A DNA stretch of 64,000 bases from Ruminococcus sp. (GTDB lineage Bacteria; Bacillota; Clostridia; Oscillospirales; Ruminococcaceae). Shown in pieces: positions 1 to 8,637 of the stretch. The DNA is taken from positions 18,112 to 82,111 of the forward strand of contig JAFXNC010000027.1 in assembly GCA_017529875.1 (NCBI GenBank), read 5' to 3'. Under the pieces are notes generated by a model, which saw nothing but the letters and a program-made list of their open reading frames with translations, ran no database searches and was not told the origin of the DNA. Every line of letters begins with the position of its first letter. The stretch's first letter is position 1. The translations under genes were made by a program, and so were the position numbers.

Positions 1-832
1 TTGCCGGAGTTGTGCTGCCCTCTGCGCATATCACAATTGAGGATTCAACGATCCCCTCGCTCCCGCAGAAAGCGACCTTGTCATTGTCCTGCGATGTATA
101 TACCGCTGCCGTATAATGAGCTGCAAGCCTCGGCTGTATTGCCTTGACATCTGCTATGCTCGTTGATACTGACTTCGCCCAGTATTCATATGCACCGCTC
201 GGACCTGCCGTGCTGTACCCGTCAAGACCTCTGCGCATAAGATCGTAATATTCCTCATCGTCCGCCTGCTCGGCGCCGCCATCTGATGTGTCGGTGTTGG
301 TGCAGGAGGAATAATACGGTATATTGTCAACATCAATCAATACGTTTATCTGTCCTGCTACATAGCCGTTTCCGATAACGCCCACCTGCTCGCATTGAGC
401 CATAACGGTTGTCGAGGTATCTCCAATCGCTATAATAGCGTCCTCGGTGGTGTCCCATACAAGGCTGTTGCTCTCGTCGGTGACTCTCGTTCCCTGCGGA
501 ATGACGATTGATGTAGGCTGTGCTGCGCTGATCGTAAACTGCATTGTACACTTTGAAGCCTGCGCCGACAGCCGGATAATGGAATAGATCCATTCACCGA
601 GAGCATCGAGGTTTTCTCCCTCTGCCCTTGACGGCAAGTTCTGATTGCCGATGTAGTTCTGCAGCACTCGTTCCTGAATGATTACTGATGTCACCCATGC
701 AATGAAAAGCCTGTCCGGATCGCTCGGCTGTAAGCTGCGCTGGGTAATATTTTCGTAGGCGGCTATAAGCCGAGCCTCGACCTCCGCTGCATCTTCGCTC
801 ACGAACTGATAGTCTGTTCCTCTGCTGCTCAT
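1..832 (-). CDS. Baseplate wedge protein J-like (partial)
   Basis: Subunit of the baseplate wedge of a contractile tail, comparable to P2 gpJ. About 277 N-terminal residues are visible before the gene leaves the window at base 1. The start at 832 forms an ATGA overlap with the stop of the gp25-like gene upstream. Family features seen are SDPDRL at residues 37-42, EGENLDALG at 71-79 and IPQGTRV at 111-117. Gene order D-V-U-W-J matches P2-type tails. Tail fibre and lysis genes are expected further left, beyond the window. Confidence 0.9.
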   Translation of the reverse strand, partial: MSSRGTDYQFVSEDAAEVEARLIAAYENITQRSLQPSDPDRLFIAWVTSVIIQERVLQNYIGNQNLPSRAEGENLDALGEWIYSIIRLSAQASKCTMQFTISAAQPTSIVIPQGTRVTDESNSLVWDTTEDAIIAIGDTSTTVMAQCEQVGVIGNGYVAGQINVLIDVDNIPYYSSCTNTDTSDGGAEQADDEEYYDLMRRGLDGYSTAGPSGAYEYWAKSVSTSIADVKAIQPRLAAHYTAAVYTSQDNDKVAFCGSEGIVESSIVICAEGSTTPA

Positions 833-1137
833 AGTATTTCAACTCCTATCTTTATAATCAACCTGCCCTCCGTCGATGATCGGACGACGTGTGCATCGAC
901 TACCTCAGCTCTCGGTTCGTAGGTTGATACTGCATCTATCGCCTCGGAGAGCAGGATCGTATCGGCAATATTGGAGGGCTTATCGAGAAACATCATCGGA
1001 AGCCCGAACCCCCGATACATTGGCACCGAGCCCTTGCGTGTCGATATGATCAGAGAGATGTTTTGGAGTATAGATTTCAGCTTATTGTTTTCGCACAAGC
1101 TGAAATCATGGTCATCAGAACTTACACTGTATATCAT
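829..1137 (-). CDS. Baseplate wedge protein, gp25/gpW-like
   Basis: Small baseplate protein of 102 residues of the GPW/gp25 family, which in T4 and P2 tails joins the wedge to the sheath-initiating ring. The C-terminal part (VVDAHVV then RLIIKIGVEI) and the central I-L-L-S-E-A-I-D-A stretch fit the family, as does the place between U-like and J-like genes. The ATG follows a good GGAGGG site. The stop overlaps the start of the J-like gene by four bases, which suggests coupled translation. Confidence 0.85.
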   Translation of the reverse strand: MIYSVSSDDHDFSLCENNKLKSILQNISLIISTRKGSVPMYRGFGLPMMFLDKPSNIADTILLSEAIDAVSTYEPRAEVVDAHVVRSSTEGRLIIKIGVEIL

Positions 1138-1150
1138 CCTATCCCTCCGA

Positions 1151-1537
1151 TCAGTATTCTGTAAGCGTTATCGAAAAGTCGATATCGCTTATTGCGCCCT
1201 TTTTGTCGTAATTTTTTACTGTTGCCTTGAACTTAGTCACGAGCCAGCTTGTTCCTTGCTTGGATCCCGATAGGATCAAGGTCACAGTTTTTCCGTTCTT
1301 GATATAATTCCGGAGAGTATTGAGTACGGACTTAGGATCACCCGAAAGAGCCTTTGTGACTCTCATATTAAAGGTGATCGTTTCCGGTTCTGCACCTGTA
1401 AACTCCGTCAAAGCCTTTTTCAGATGCAGCTTGTGGGTACCCGTACTCGCTTGTCCGCTCCAGGTCATATCTCGAATGGTCTGTATCGTCTGATCGGAGA
1501 CCTCAAAAAGAATATCTCCGAGCTGTCCTATCTTCAT
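1151..1537 (-). CDS. Tail protein, P2 gpU-like
   Basis: Protein of 128 residues that resembles the P2 gpU family of tail proteins. It begins with an I-G-x-L-G-D-I-x-F-E-V strand and ends with the family-typical I-D-F-S-I-T-L-T segment. gpU acts at the tail end or baseplate during assembly. It lies between the V-like spike gene and the gp25-like gene. The start shares one base with the V stop (TGATG), with GGAGG a few bases upstream. The assignment rests on these motifs and on gene order. Confidence 0.7.
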   Translation of the reverse strand: MKIGQLGDILFEVSDQTIQTIRDMTWSGQASTGTHKLHLKKALTEFTGAEPETITFNMRVTKALSGDPKSVLNTLRNYIKNGKTVTLILSGSKQGTSWLVTKFKATVKNYDKKGAISDIDFSITLTEY

Positions 1538-1770
1538 CAGAGACCTCCTATCACATAACCCTGCCCGTTGAACGATGTATCATAAATGCACAGTACCATA
1601 TCTCCGACTTTCGGGAACCAATCTGTTATCGTACCATTGCTTGATGTAGGCTTGTGCTTGACTATCGGGAGCCAATCAGAAACCATATCGTCCTCGGGAA
1701 AATTAACTCTAACCTTGTTTGTCGAAGCGTTTCGGTCTGATACCGTTCCGATCCTTACTGCCGTTTCCAT
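1537..1770 (-). CDS. Short baseplate spike/assembly protein V-like
   Basis: Only 77 residues, with an OB-fold pattern typical of the N-terminal domain of gpV/gp5-type spike proteins (V-R-I-G-T-V then V-R-V-N-F-P-E, D-W-L-P-I-V and G-Q-G-Y-V-I-G). Usual gpV proteins are near 200 residues and carry a C-terminal beta-helical needle. That part is absent here. The ATG at 1770 is chosen over an in-frame GTG at 1776 because it lies at better distance from the AAGGTG site. It follows the hub gene directly and precedes the gpU-like gene. Confidence 0.75.
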   Translation of the reverse strand: METAVRIGTVSDRNASTNKVRVNFPEDDMVSDWLPIVKHKPTSSNGTITDWFPKVGDMVLCIYDTSFNGQGYVIGGL

Positions 1771-1772
1771 AG

Positions 1773-3692
1773 TCACACCTTCTTAAGATACTTTTTGTCA
1801 ACGGCGCCTGTAATAGCTCCGTACTGATTGATAGAAACTACAATTCTTGAGCCGCTGATCTCCCTCACGAACATTACCCAGCCGTAAACATAAGATGCAA
1901 AGCGCTGATTTGTTCCGTACACAACAGCGTTTGATGTAAGCATGACCTTGTCTCCGACTTTGAATGTCGTTGTTGTGGATGTGCTCGAGCTGCTCGATGA
2001 TGAACCGCTTGATGATGAGCTGCCCGAGGAAGAAGACGAAGAAGATGAGGAGGACGAGGATGTGATCTTGTTCACAATGCCCATTCTCAAACTGATCTGC
2101 GTGGTGTACCCTGAATCGCTCACAGTATGCTTGGCCTGTTTTATGATATACTTACCGTCAAAAGCCCCGAATCCCTTCAAGGTAACATTCTTTCCTGCAA
2201 CCAAATTCGGATCCCCGGGGAACGTGAACGAGGCCATATACTCATACTTGTTATAAAGCCTCAGCATCTTTTCAGCAAGCGTTTTCGCCTCCGCAATGCT
2301 TGACACTTTCTGTCTGACTTCCAGGCATTGATTATGCTCGGCATCGTCCTTGTAGTCCGCTATGTAGGCTCTGCCGCTGATTGTAGTACCGTTCGGCGCC
2401 GTGTAGCAAACATGGCAGCTTGTGTAGCTGTTGTTTTCTCCGGTGCTCAACTTATACTTGATGTAGCCCCCGCCCTTTTTGATTGTCATTATTGACGATT
2501 TCTTCTCGTATTCGCCCTGATCGTAAATAATCAGAATATTGTTCGATACTTTCAGCGAACATCCTCTATCCCGGCAGAGTTTCTGCAAGAATGTGATATC
2601 GCTCTGTCGGAACTGCTCAACACGGGTGTACTTGGCATCGGAACTTGAAAGAAACATACACGCCATACCGTTTTTGCTTGCGATCTCCTGCGCTATGCTC
2701 GACAGCTTGTAGTTCTCCCACGACTTGGATTTCAACGTCTGCCGCACAGTTGAGCTGTAAGTCAGCGAGGTTCCTTTGATCGTGATTACCGCAGGCGGTC
2801 CCGAAGCAGTAACGCTGTCAAGCTCAAATTCTCCGCAGTCCATAACCTCGTCCTTGCCGTCGCCTTTCCAGTTCTGCCGGGCGATAACCGCTTGAATTCG
2901 CAGACCTTTGTTTGTGGCGACCGTAGTTTGCGTTGATGATGAGCCGCTGGAACTTGAAGAACTTGACGAGCTTGATGTTCCGTAGTGTTTGACCTCGGAA
3001 GTTTTGAACCAACCGAGAACGCCTACTGCTATCGGATAAGGCACACCGCTTTTCAAGTTCAGATGTGTGATTGTGCCTTTATAGTTTGTGACCTTCGTGC
3101 CGGGCGTGCCTGTTCCGTATGAAGAATACTGCGGAATGCCGGTAACGATAACAGCATCACCGATTTTCCAGCTGTCCGAAGAACTTGAAGAACTCGTTGA
3201 GGATGCCGTCGATGTCGATGTCACTTTCTGCAGATACTGTGCCTGCACATAGGCGTTTTTACCGCTGTATGTGATGTTTGCCCAGCCCGCAGAAGAAATC
3301 GACTTTACCGTTATGATCGTACCGTAGGCCAATGTGCCGTATTTGTAATACTGCGTACCCTCCCGGGAGCGAACAGCAAGCCCGGAGGTTGATATTACCT
3401 TATACTGATTTGTCTGCGTTGTGGTACTTGTTGTAGTAGTTGTAGTTTTGGCTTTGACGGCAGACACCGACTTTGCGGAGCCTGCCGCAGCTGCCATTAT
3501 GGCCGTATCAAGCCATTTTTCAAGCCATACACCCTCTCGGTCTTGTAGCTTGATCTGTAGATCGTCCGTTTCATCTTCTTCATTGTCTGTGTAGGTAAGA
3601 GATATGAGGTACTGCTGTATCGACTTTGTTATATTAACGCCGCCGAAGCTGACCTCTACTGATGACCGTCTTGCATTATTCTTATCGCTCAT
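1773..3692 (-). CDS. Tail hub protein (gpD/gp27-like) with inserted SH3-like modules
   Basis: Central hub of the baseplate, 639 residues. Residues 1-65 and about 262-565 match the late-control D/gp27 hub. Between them sit an SH3-like module at about 97-156, a second beta module at about 174-238 and a poly-Ser linker at 239-253. A longer Ser-rich linker precedes a third similar module at the C-terminus. Similar modules bind cell wall in endolysins, so an added wall-contact role is inferred. The start at 3692 is preferred over an upstream in-frame start because it gives an ATGA overlap with gene X. P2 gpD is near 390 residues. Confidence 0.85.
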   Translation of the reverse strand: MSDKNNARRSSVEVSFGGVNITKSIQQYLISLTYTDNEEDETDDLQIKLQDREGVWLEKWLDTAIMAAAAGSAKSVSAVKAKTTTTTTSTTTQTNQYKVISTSGLAVRSREGTQYYKYGTLAYGTIITVKSISSAGWANITYSGKNAYVQAQYLQKVTSTSTASSTSSSSSSDSWKIGDAVIVTGIPQYSSYGTGTPGTKVTNYKGTITHLNLKSGVPYPIAVGVLGWFKTSEVKHYGTSSSSSSSSSSGSSSTQTTVATNKGLRIQAVIARQNWKGDGKDEVMDCGEFELDSVTASGPPAVITIKGTSLTYSSTVRQTLKSKSWENYKLSSIAQEIASKNGMACMFLSSSDAKYTRVEQFRQSDITFLQKLCRDRGCSLKVSNNILIIYDQGEYEKKSSIMTIKKGGGYIKYKLSTGENNSYTSCHVCYTAPNGTTISGRAYIADYKDDAEHNQCLEVRQKVSSIAEAKTLAEKMLRLYNKYEYMASFTFPGDPNLVAGKNVTLKGFGAFDGKYIIKQAKHTVSDSGYTTQISLRMGIVNKITSSSSSSSSSSSSGSSSSSGSSSSSSSTSTTTTFKVGDKVMLTSNAVVYGTNQRFASYVYGWVMFVREISGSRIVVSINQYGAITGAVDKKYLKKV

Positions 3693-3901
3693 CCTTCCAC
3701 CTGCTTCCAAGGCGGGAGATCTTCGGCTGTCGCCAGCTCGTCAACCTCGGGAATATTCAGCACCACGCCCGAGGAAAAGATATACACATCAACATACTGG
3801 CTATTCGCCCGCATCAGAGATTCGGTGTAGGCCTCGCTTCCAAGCATCTGTACTGCGATCTTATCCCACATATCCCCTTGCACGGTAGTATATGTAATCA
3901 T
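3689..3901 (-). CDS. Tail protein X-like (LysM-like)
   Basis: Protein of 70 residues of the P2 gpX family, a small LysM-like tail protein. It has the expected N-terminal Y-x-T-V-Q-G-D-M-W-D-K-I-A pattern and a later V-V-L-N-I-P-E strand. It lies between tape measure and hub, as in P2-like tails. Both ends overlap neighbouring genes through ATGA junctions, so it is translationally coupled to each. Its exact place in the baseplate is inferred from the family. Confidence 0.85.
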   Translation of the reverse strand: MITYTTVQGDMWDKIAVQMLGSEAYTESLMRANSQYVDVYIFSSGVVLNIPEVDELATAEDLPPWKQVEG

Positions 3902-6900
3902 GCATACACCCCTCTCTTAGCGTCAACTCCTGCCTCCTCGAGAGTTTCCATGACGAGCTCGACAATGCCGTCTGCCGCCTCTTGAATTCGCTCTCTGATA
4001 TCCGTACCGCCCTCTGAATTGACCGATATTGACGGTGATACAGATATCACTATGCTTGTTCTCGCCGATTCGACCTCGGCTTCACGCTGTTGAGCCTCCA
4101 TGCTCGACAGCAGTTCTTGTGTTTTCGCTGCGTTAAGGATCCTCTCACCGCCTCGGAGCATCATAAGTTCCGGGCCGTTCTCGCCGACGAGCTTAATGCC
4201 TGCTTCGGCGTTCTCGGTACCGCTTGCATACCCTTGACTGAATATGCTGTCTGGGTACATAGTGCTTGTGTTCCGCCACGAGTTAAGCGTTGAGTGTATC
4301 GTTGAAAGCGACTGCTGAACAGCATCCTGCGGTGTCGCAAGAGCCCTTGAAATGACATTCCTTAACTTGTTGGCCTCCGATTCTATATCGGCTTCACCGT
4401 TTCTCAATGCTCTGAGGTATCCGTCAAGCGTTGACTTGGCTGCCTTTTCAGCCTCGGTACTCATATCAAACGATTCGACCTGTCTCCGCAGCGCTCCCTC
4501 GAGCTTGTTCATTTCACCAAGATAGTCGGTTGTAAGATCTACAAGGGATTTGGTAGTCGCCTCCTGCTCCTCCTTGACCTTGTTCCAACTATCGACCATT
4601 TTCTGCAGATCTTCGTCCGAGGCTGCCGCCATACCTGCAATGGCGTTAACGCTCTCGGTCGAGCCGTCTGCGAAGCTCGCAATTACCTTTGACAGCCCCT
4701 TGATCTTGTCTGTGCGCCCTAAGAGGTTGCCTATATCCTTGTTGTAGTCCGACCAGTACGCTATCTGCGTTTCAAGCCCGGTGTTGATCTCTCCTATGCT
4801 CGTAGGCGCCACAGTTGCCGCCTGATCCCATAGCTGATACTGTCCTTGTATCGACTTTTCAGCGGCTTCCTTGGCCTTATCATAGGATTCTTTAAGCGTA
4901 TTGATCTGCGTGATGATATCGTCTATTCCCTGATAAGTGGTAATGGCGTTTGCAGATACACCGTACACCCTTGCGGCTTCCTCGGCGGAGTAGAAACCGT
5001 CTGATACTGCATTTATCGCATCGTTAAGGCTCTCCTGGTATGCAGCAGCCTCCTCGGCAGCGGCTTTCATATCATCAACGCTCTGTCCGTATGCCCTGGC
5101 TGCCTGCTCTGCATCGAGATATCCCATTTGCACGGCATAAACAGCCTCGTTGTAAGCCTCCGTCTGCTTTCGAGCTTCTTCCTGCGACTTGGCAAGGGCT
5201 TCACTCTCGTTTGTTGCCCTGTTGAGTTCTTCGGTATAGTCGGCCATGAGCTTGATGTCGTTATTGTATTGATCTTCGGCGGCTTTTTTCTTTTTCTCGA
5301 TTGTTGCGATACTTTCTTTTCGGAGCTCGATATTTTGAGTCAGCCTGTCATGTTCTGCTTTCGCAGCAGCTACCTGATTCCGTGTATAATTACCTCTCTC
5401 GTCGCCGACCTGATAATTGCCCCAGTTTTTCCACTGATCGGAGTTCTCATAGTCAGCAAGCTCCTTTTCAGCCTGGAGAAGATTTTGTTTGGCTTGTTCA
5501 AGGTTTTCTGTTGCTTCCTGTTGCTTTATGAGGTTTTCCATAGCGTTGCTCGAGGTTTCTTCAAGCCGCTTTTGAGCAGCCTGCGCCTCGATCATGCGCT
5601 TTATGGCATCGGTAGATGTATCTATTGCGCCTGTGGTGGTATTAAGATTGAGATTGAGCCCCGGGATGCTCTCGTTGAGCATTCCGACAATGGTCTCCAT
5701 TTCTCTGATCTCTGCATTGGATTTATTGGTCTTGTTCTGGAGGTTTTCAAGTCTTACCGCCAGCGACAGCAGCGAGGCTTCCTCTGCGTCGATAGTCTCC
5801 ATATGCTCACGGTAGAGCTTGTTTGCTTCCTCCATTTCTTTGGCATCGTTGGCGACCTTTTCATCGAATTCTGCAAGGGTCTCCTTGGAACTTTCAAACT
5901 CCCTTGATAATGCCTCATACTCGCCTTTGAGAGCCCTCGCCTCGTTGCTGTTCTCGCCGTAAAGATCCTTTGCTCTCTCATACTCTTCATTGAGTTCCTC
6001 GAGATGATCTTTCTGAGCCTGCGAGGATGCCGTCAGCTCCTCTTGCGCCTCCTGGCTTTCCTTATTCGCATCGGAAAAGGCTATCAGCCCCACCGTGAGA
6101 GCTGCGATACCCGCAAAGAGCAGAGTGTAAGGATTCAGGAGCATAGCTGCATTAAGACCTGTCTGCGCTGCCGTAGCGGATTCCGTAGCCGTTGCCTGTG
6201 CTGTTGTTGCTACTGCCGCCGTTGTCGCTGCAGCTGCCTCCTTGGCCGTGAGTGCCGTTGTGATCGCAGATAGAGTGTTGTGCAGCTTCTTGATCGTGGT
6301 GAATGCCTTGTATACCGCAAACATCACGGCTGCCTCTGCTGCAATGGCCATAATGCTCTTGACTACAACCGGGCTGTTTTGTGTAAACTTGGTCAGACCC
6401 GATATAAATCCGTTCCATATCTTCGTGAGATTGGTGATTTCGGGAGCGAATGCAGCGCCGAGCGTATTTTTCAAAGCCTCGGTGTTGGCCTTGCTGCGCT
6501 GGAACTCATCATCCATCGCCGTAAGAGATGCAAGAACATCATCCGACAGTATATATCCAACGTCCTGCGCTTCCTGTTTGTAGGACTGCATTACACCGGA
6601 GCCCGCCTTGATAAGCGTGTTCAGCTCCAGCGCCGATCTTCCGAGAAGCTGTTGGGCTATCGCATCTCTCTCGGTCTCATTGGTCATAGTGTGTAGGCCG
6701 TCTATGACCTCCCAATATACCGTATCAGAATCCCTTAAAGAGCCATCTACATTTTGTATCTCGACACCAAGTTTTTCATAGGCCTCTTTTGTTGCCTGGG
6801 TACCGTTTGCGGCCGAGGACATCGACTTGATTTGCTTGGACATGGAACTCGTGAGAGTATCAACAGATACGTCTACAAGTTCGGCTGCGTAGTAATATGC

Positions 6901-7560
6901 TTGGAGATCGTCAGTTGCTATTCCATACTGTGTCGATACGGTACTGATAGTATCGGCATACTCGGCTGCGCCCTTGACCGCCTCCATATATCCGTCGGCA
7001 ATTTTCTTCAACCCGGCTACTATGCCTGTAGCCGCAAGAGCAGAGCCTATCGACTCTAAAGCAGATGTGCCTTGTTTTCCAAACGCAGCAGCCTCAGAGC
7101 CCGCCTGTTCCTCTGCCTCTTTGAGTTCGTTTATCTCGCCTTTCAGCCTTTCGCTTTCGCCTGCGAGATTGCTCATATCGACACCGGATTCGGTAAGCTC
7201 GGTTTCCATTTGCTGGAGTTTTGCATTTTTGGCCGCAAGAGCTTCCTCGGTATCTCTGATTTTGGCTTCAAGAGCAGCCTCTTTATTTGCAAGCGATGAC
7301 GAGAACATCTCGTTGTTGCTCATTTCCGTGCGGACGTTTTCAAGCTGTGTCTTGTAGAGATCGAGCTTTTGTGAAGTCTTCTCTACAGACTGCTGCTGCC
7401 TCTCATATGCGGATATATCTGCCTGCTGCTCATTGAGCTGTTGTATCTCTTTCTGTGTTTCGCTTAAGATTTTCTGTGCAGAGCTGAACGTGCCGTTGAA
7501 GTCCTTGCCGAGCTGGGCACCGAGCTTCCATAGCATCTCATATTCTGTTCTCGCTGCCAT
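3898..7560 (-). CDS. Tail tape measure protein
   Basis: Sets tail length and sits inside the tail tube. The 1220 residues begin with a long coiled coil (about 25-165), followed by a TP901/PhageMin-type conserved region and two hydrophobic segments near 405-430 and 475-500. Such segments are thought to act in membrane passage of DNA. A second coiled-coil region covers about 505-820. No peptidase or lysozyme domain was recognised. GGAGAGGTG precedes the ATG. It lies directly after the E/E' chaperone gene, the normal position. Confidence 0.95.
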   Translation of the reverse strand: MAARTEYEMLWKLGAQLGKDFNGTFSSAQKILSETQKEIQQLNEQQADISAYERQQQSVEKTSQKLDLYKTQLENVRTEMSNNEMFSSSLANKEAALEAKIRDTEEALAAKNAKLQQMETELTESGVDMSNLAGESERLKGEINELKEAEEQAGSEAAAFGKQGTSALESIGSALAATGIVAGLKKIADGYMEAVKGAAEYADTISTVSTQYGIATDDLQAYYYAAELVDVSVDTLTSSMSKQIKSMSSAANGTQATKEAYEKLGVEIQNVDGSLRDSDTVYWEVIDGLHTMTNETERDAIAQQLLGRSALELNTLIKAGSGVMQSYKQEAQDVGYILSDDVLASLTAMDDEFQRSKANTEALKNTLGAAFAPEITNLTKIWNGFISGLTKFTQNSPVVVKSIMAIAAEAAVMFAVYKAFTTIKKLHNTLSAITTALTAKEAAAATTAAVATTAQATATESATAAQTGLNAAMLLNPYTLLFAGIAALTVGLIAFSDANKESQEAQEELTASSQAQKDHLEELNEEYERAKDLYGENSNEARALKGEYEALSREFESSKETLAEFDEKVANDAKEMEEANKLYREHMETIDAEEASLLSLAVRLENLQNKTNKSNAEIREMETIVGMLNESIPGLNLNLNTTTGAIDTSTDAIKRMIEAQAAQKRLEETSSNAMENLIKQQEATENLEQAKQNLLQAEKELADYENSDQWKNWGNYQVGDERGNYTRNQVAAAKAEHDRLTQNIELRKESIATIEKKKKAAEDQYNNDIKLMADYTEELNRATNESEALAKSQEEARKQTEAYNEAVYAVQMGYLDAEQAARAYGQSVDDMKAAAEEAAAYQESLNDAINAVSDGFYSAEEAARVYGVSANAITTYQGIDDIITQINTLKESYDKAKEAAEKSIQGQYQLWDQAATVAPTSIGEINTGLETQIAYWSDYNKDIGNLLGRTDKIKGLSKVIASFADGSTESVNAIAGMAAASDEDLQKMVDSWNKVKEEQEATTKSLVDLTTDYLGEMNKLEGALRRQVESFDMSTEAEKAAKSTLDGYLRALRNGEADIESEANKLRNVISRALATPQDAVQQSLSTIHSTLNSWRNTSTMYPDSIFSQGYASGTENAEAGIKLVGENGPELMMLRGGERILNAAKTQELLSSMEAQQREAEVESARTSIVISVSPSISVNSEGGTDIRERIQEAADGIVELVMETLEEAGVDAKRGVYA

Positions 7561-7575
7561 AGTGTCACCTCTCCG

Positions 7576-8057
7576 TCACTTTTGTTTCTGCTCCTCTATG
7601 ATCTGATTGTTGGCCTCGATCCACTCACCCAAAGATCGGAGGGATAACGAAAGCCAAAATGGAATGGGAGTGTAGTTGTTCTTGGAAAGGATCAAGCAGG
7701 TTTTCCTTAACCACACTCCGGCGTCTCCGACCTTTATTCCAAATTGAGTAAAAAATTCTTGGCAGCGTTCCTCACTCTCTGATAGTCCTTAATGTTCATG
7801 CCGAGGAAGATGTCGGAACCGATAGGCTCCTTGCAGGCCTTGGCCGCAAATCTGATCAGATATTCGCTGCTCAGAGCAGGTACCAGCGCAGACTTACCGA
7901 GCGCCATAAGCTCGTCCTCGATAGCGAGCGAATCGCTGCCTGTGAGAGCATCAAAATCAAAGGTGAGTTCGGTGTACTCTTTGTCGTTGTAGGATATCGG
8001 CTTTTTCAGCTCAATAGTTACAAAACTTGTGTCTTCTGTTTTCTTTTCGATGGCCAT
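7576..8057 (-). CDS. Tail assembly chaperone E-E' made by -1 frameshift
   Basis: Extended form of the tail chaperone, about 160 residues. The E frame carries a slippery heptamer T-TTT-TTA at 7755-7749, five codons before its TAA. A slip of -1 there opens a frame that continues for 57 codons to a TGA at 7578-7576. The added part reads T-Q-F-G-I-K-V-G-D-A-G-V-W-L-R-K and ends in a charged helix. P2 makes E+E' in the same way, and its fusion recruits the tape measure. The new frame ends just before the tape measure ribosome binding site, which supports a real product. Confidence 0.8.
7734..8057 (-). CDS. Tail assembly chaperone E
   Basis: Unshifted product of 107 residues, comparable to P2 gpE. 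It has an acidic N-terminus, a predicted beta strand P-I-S-Y-N-D-K-E-Y-T-E-L-T-F and a helical C-terminal half. It lies between the tube gene and the tape measure. Together with the E-E' fusion it is expected to coat the tape measure before tube polymerisation. It is not a virion protein in known systems. Confidence 0.85.
   Translation of the reverse strand: MAIEKKTEDTSFVTIELKKPISYNDKEYTELTFDFDALTGSDSLAIEDELMALGKSALVPALSSEYLIRFAAKACKEPIGSDIFLGMNIKDYQRVRNAAKNFLLNLE
7749..7755 (-). promoter_or_regulatory. Slippery site for -1 frameshift
   Basis: On the minus strand the heptamer reads T-TTT-TTA in the X-XXY-YYZ register of gene E. The codons before it are AAG-AAT. A stem-loop downstream is not obvious by eye. 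The open -1 frame that follows, 57 codons, is the main support. Confidence 0.75.
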
Positions 8058-8112
8058 AGTTCATAGCTCCTTTCTATAGCCGCCGACGAGCGACGGCTAT
8101 TATCAACTTTTC

Positions 8113-8625
8113 TTAATTTTTGCCGAGCAGCTTCCTTACGGTTGCGAGATAGTCGGTGCCTTTCACCTTGTAGACGTTGTTAAGCGGCTGATAATCAAGC
8201 ACGCATTCGCTGCCGATATAGTCCTTGCGGGCAATGCAGGAATAGTCGCCGGACATAGACTGTGCTGTTGCAGGCGCATACTGCCCCGTGGTAAGCTTTG
8301 TGGGGATGATCTGAAGAATATACTTAGTCACGTACTGAGTAAAGCCTGTGCTCTTAAGTCCCTCGTGAACAGCTCTGCAATCTATCGTATGAACCGTAGG
8401 TTTGAGCAGCGTGTATGCTGACAGCGAAATGTCGATCCACTGGATATTGACCGTCATAGCATCGCTGCTGCCGATTACAGGCATAGAAATATCACCTGGA
8501 ATACCTGCGCCGTTAGTCGTGAAGGTCTTAGCAGAGATGTCCGGGAGAGTTATTCTTGCGGTACCGAGGTACTCGCTGCCGTTTTCGTAAATCGCATAAT
8601 CAATGATTCCGCCTTTAACTTCCAT
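8113..8625 (-). CDS. Major tail tube protein, FII-like
   Basis: Protein of 170 residues of the P2 FII tube family, which polymerises into the inner tube of contractile tails. The N-terminal part (Y-E-N-G-S-E-Y-L-G-T-A-R-I-T-L-P-D-I) and the central G-I-P-G-D-I segment are typical. It directly follows the sheath gene, in the standard order sheath-tube-chaperone-tape measure. A GGAGGG site precedes the ATG. Confidence 0.9.
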   Translation of the reverse strand: MEVKGGIIDYAIYENGSEYLGTARITLPDISAKTFTTNGAGIPGDISMPVIGSSDAMTVNIQWIDISLSAYTLLKPTVHTIDCRAVHEGLKSTGFTQYVTKYILQIIPTKLTTGQYAPATAQSMSGDYSCIARKDYIGSECVLDYQPLNNVYKVKGTDYLATVRKLLGKN

Positions 8626-8637
8626 TCTAATCCCTCC

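Noticed and set aside
1940..2060. Long run of simple repeats considered as a separate repeat element
   Set aside because: It codes for the poly-Ser linker of the tail hub in frame and needs no other explanation.
5128..5907. Plus-strand frame of 259 codons, Leu/Phe/Cys-rich, opposite the tape measure gene
   Set aside because: Antisense to a coiled-coil gene rich in Glu, Lys and Gln codons, which gives hydrophobic antisense frames. No start signals.
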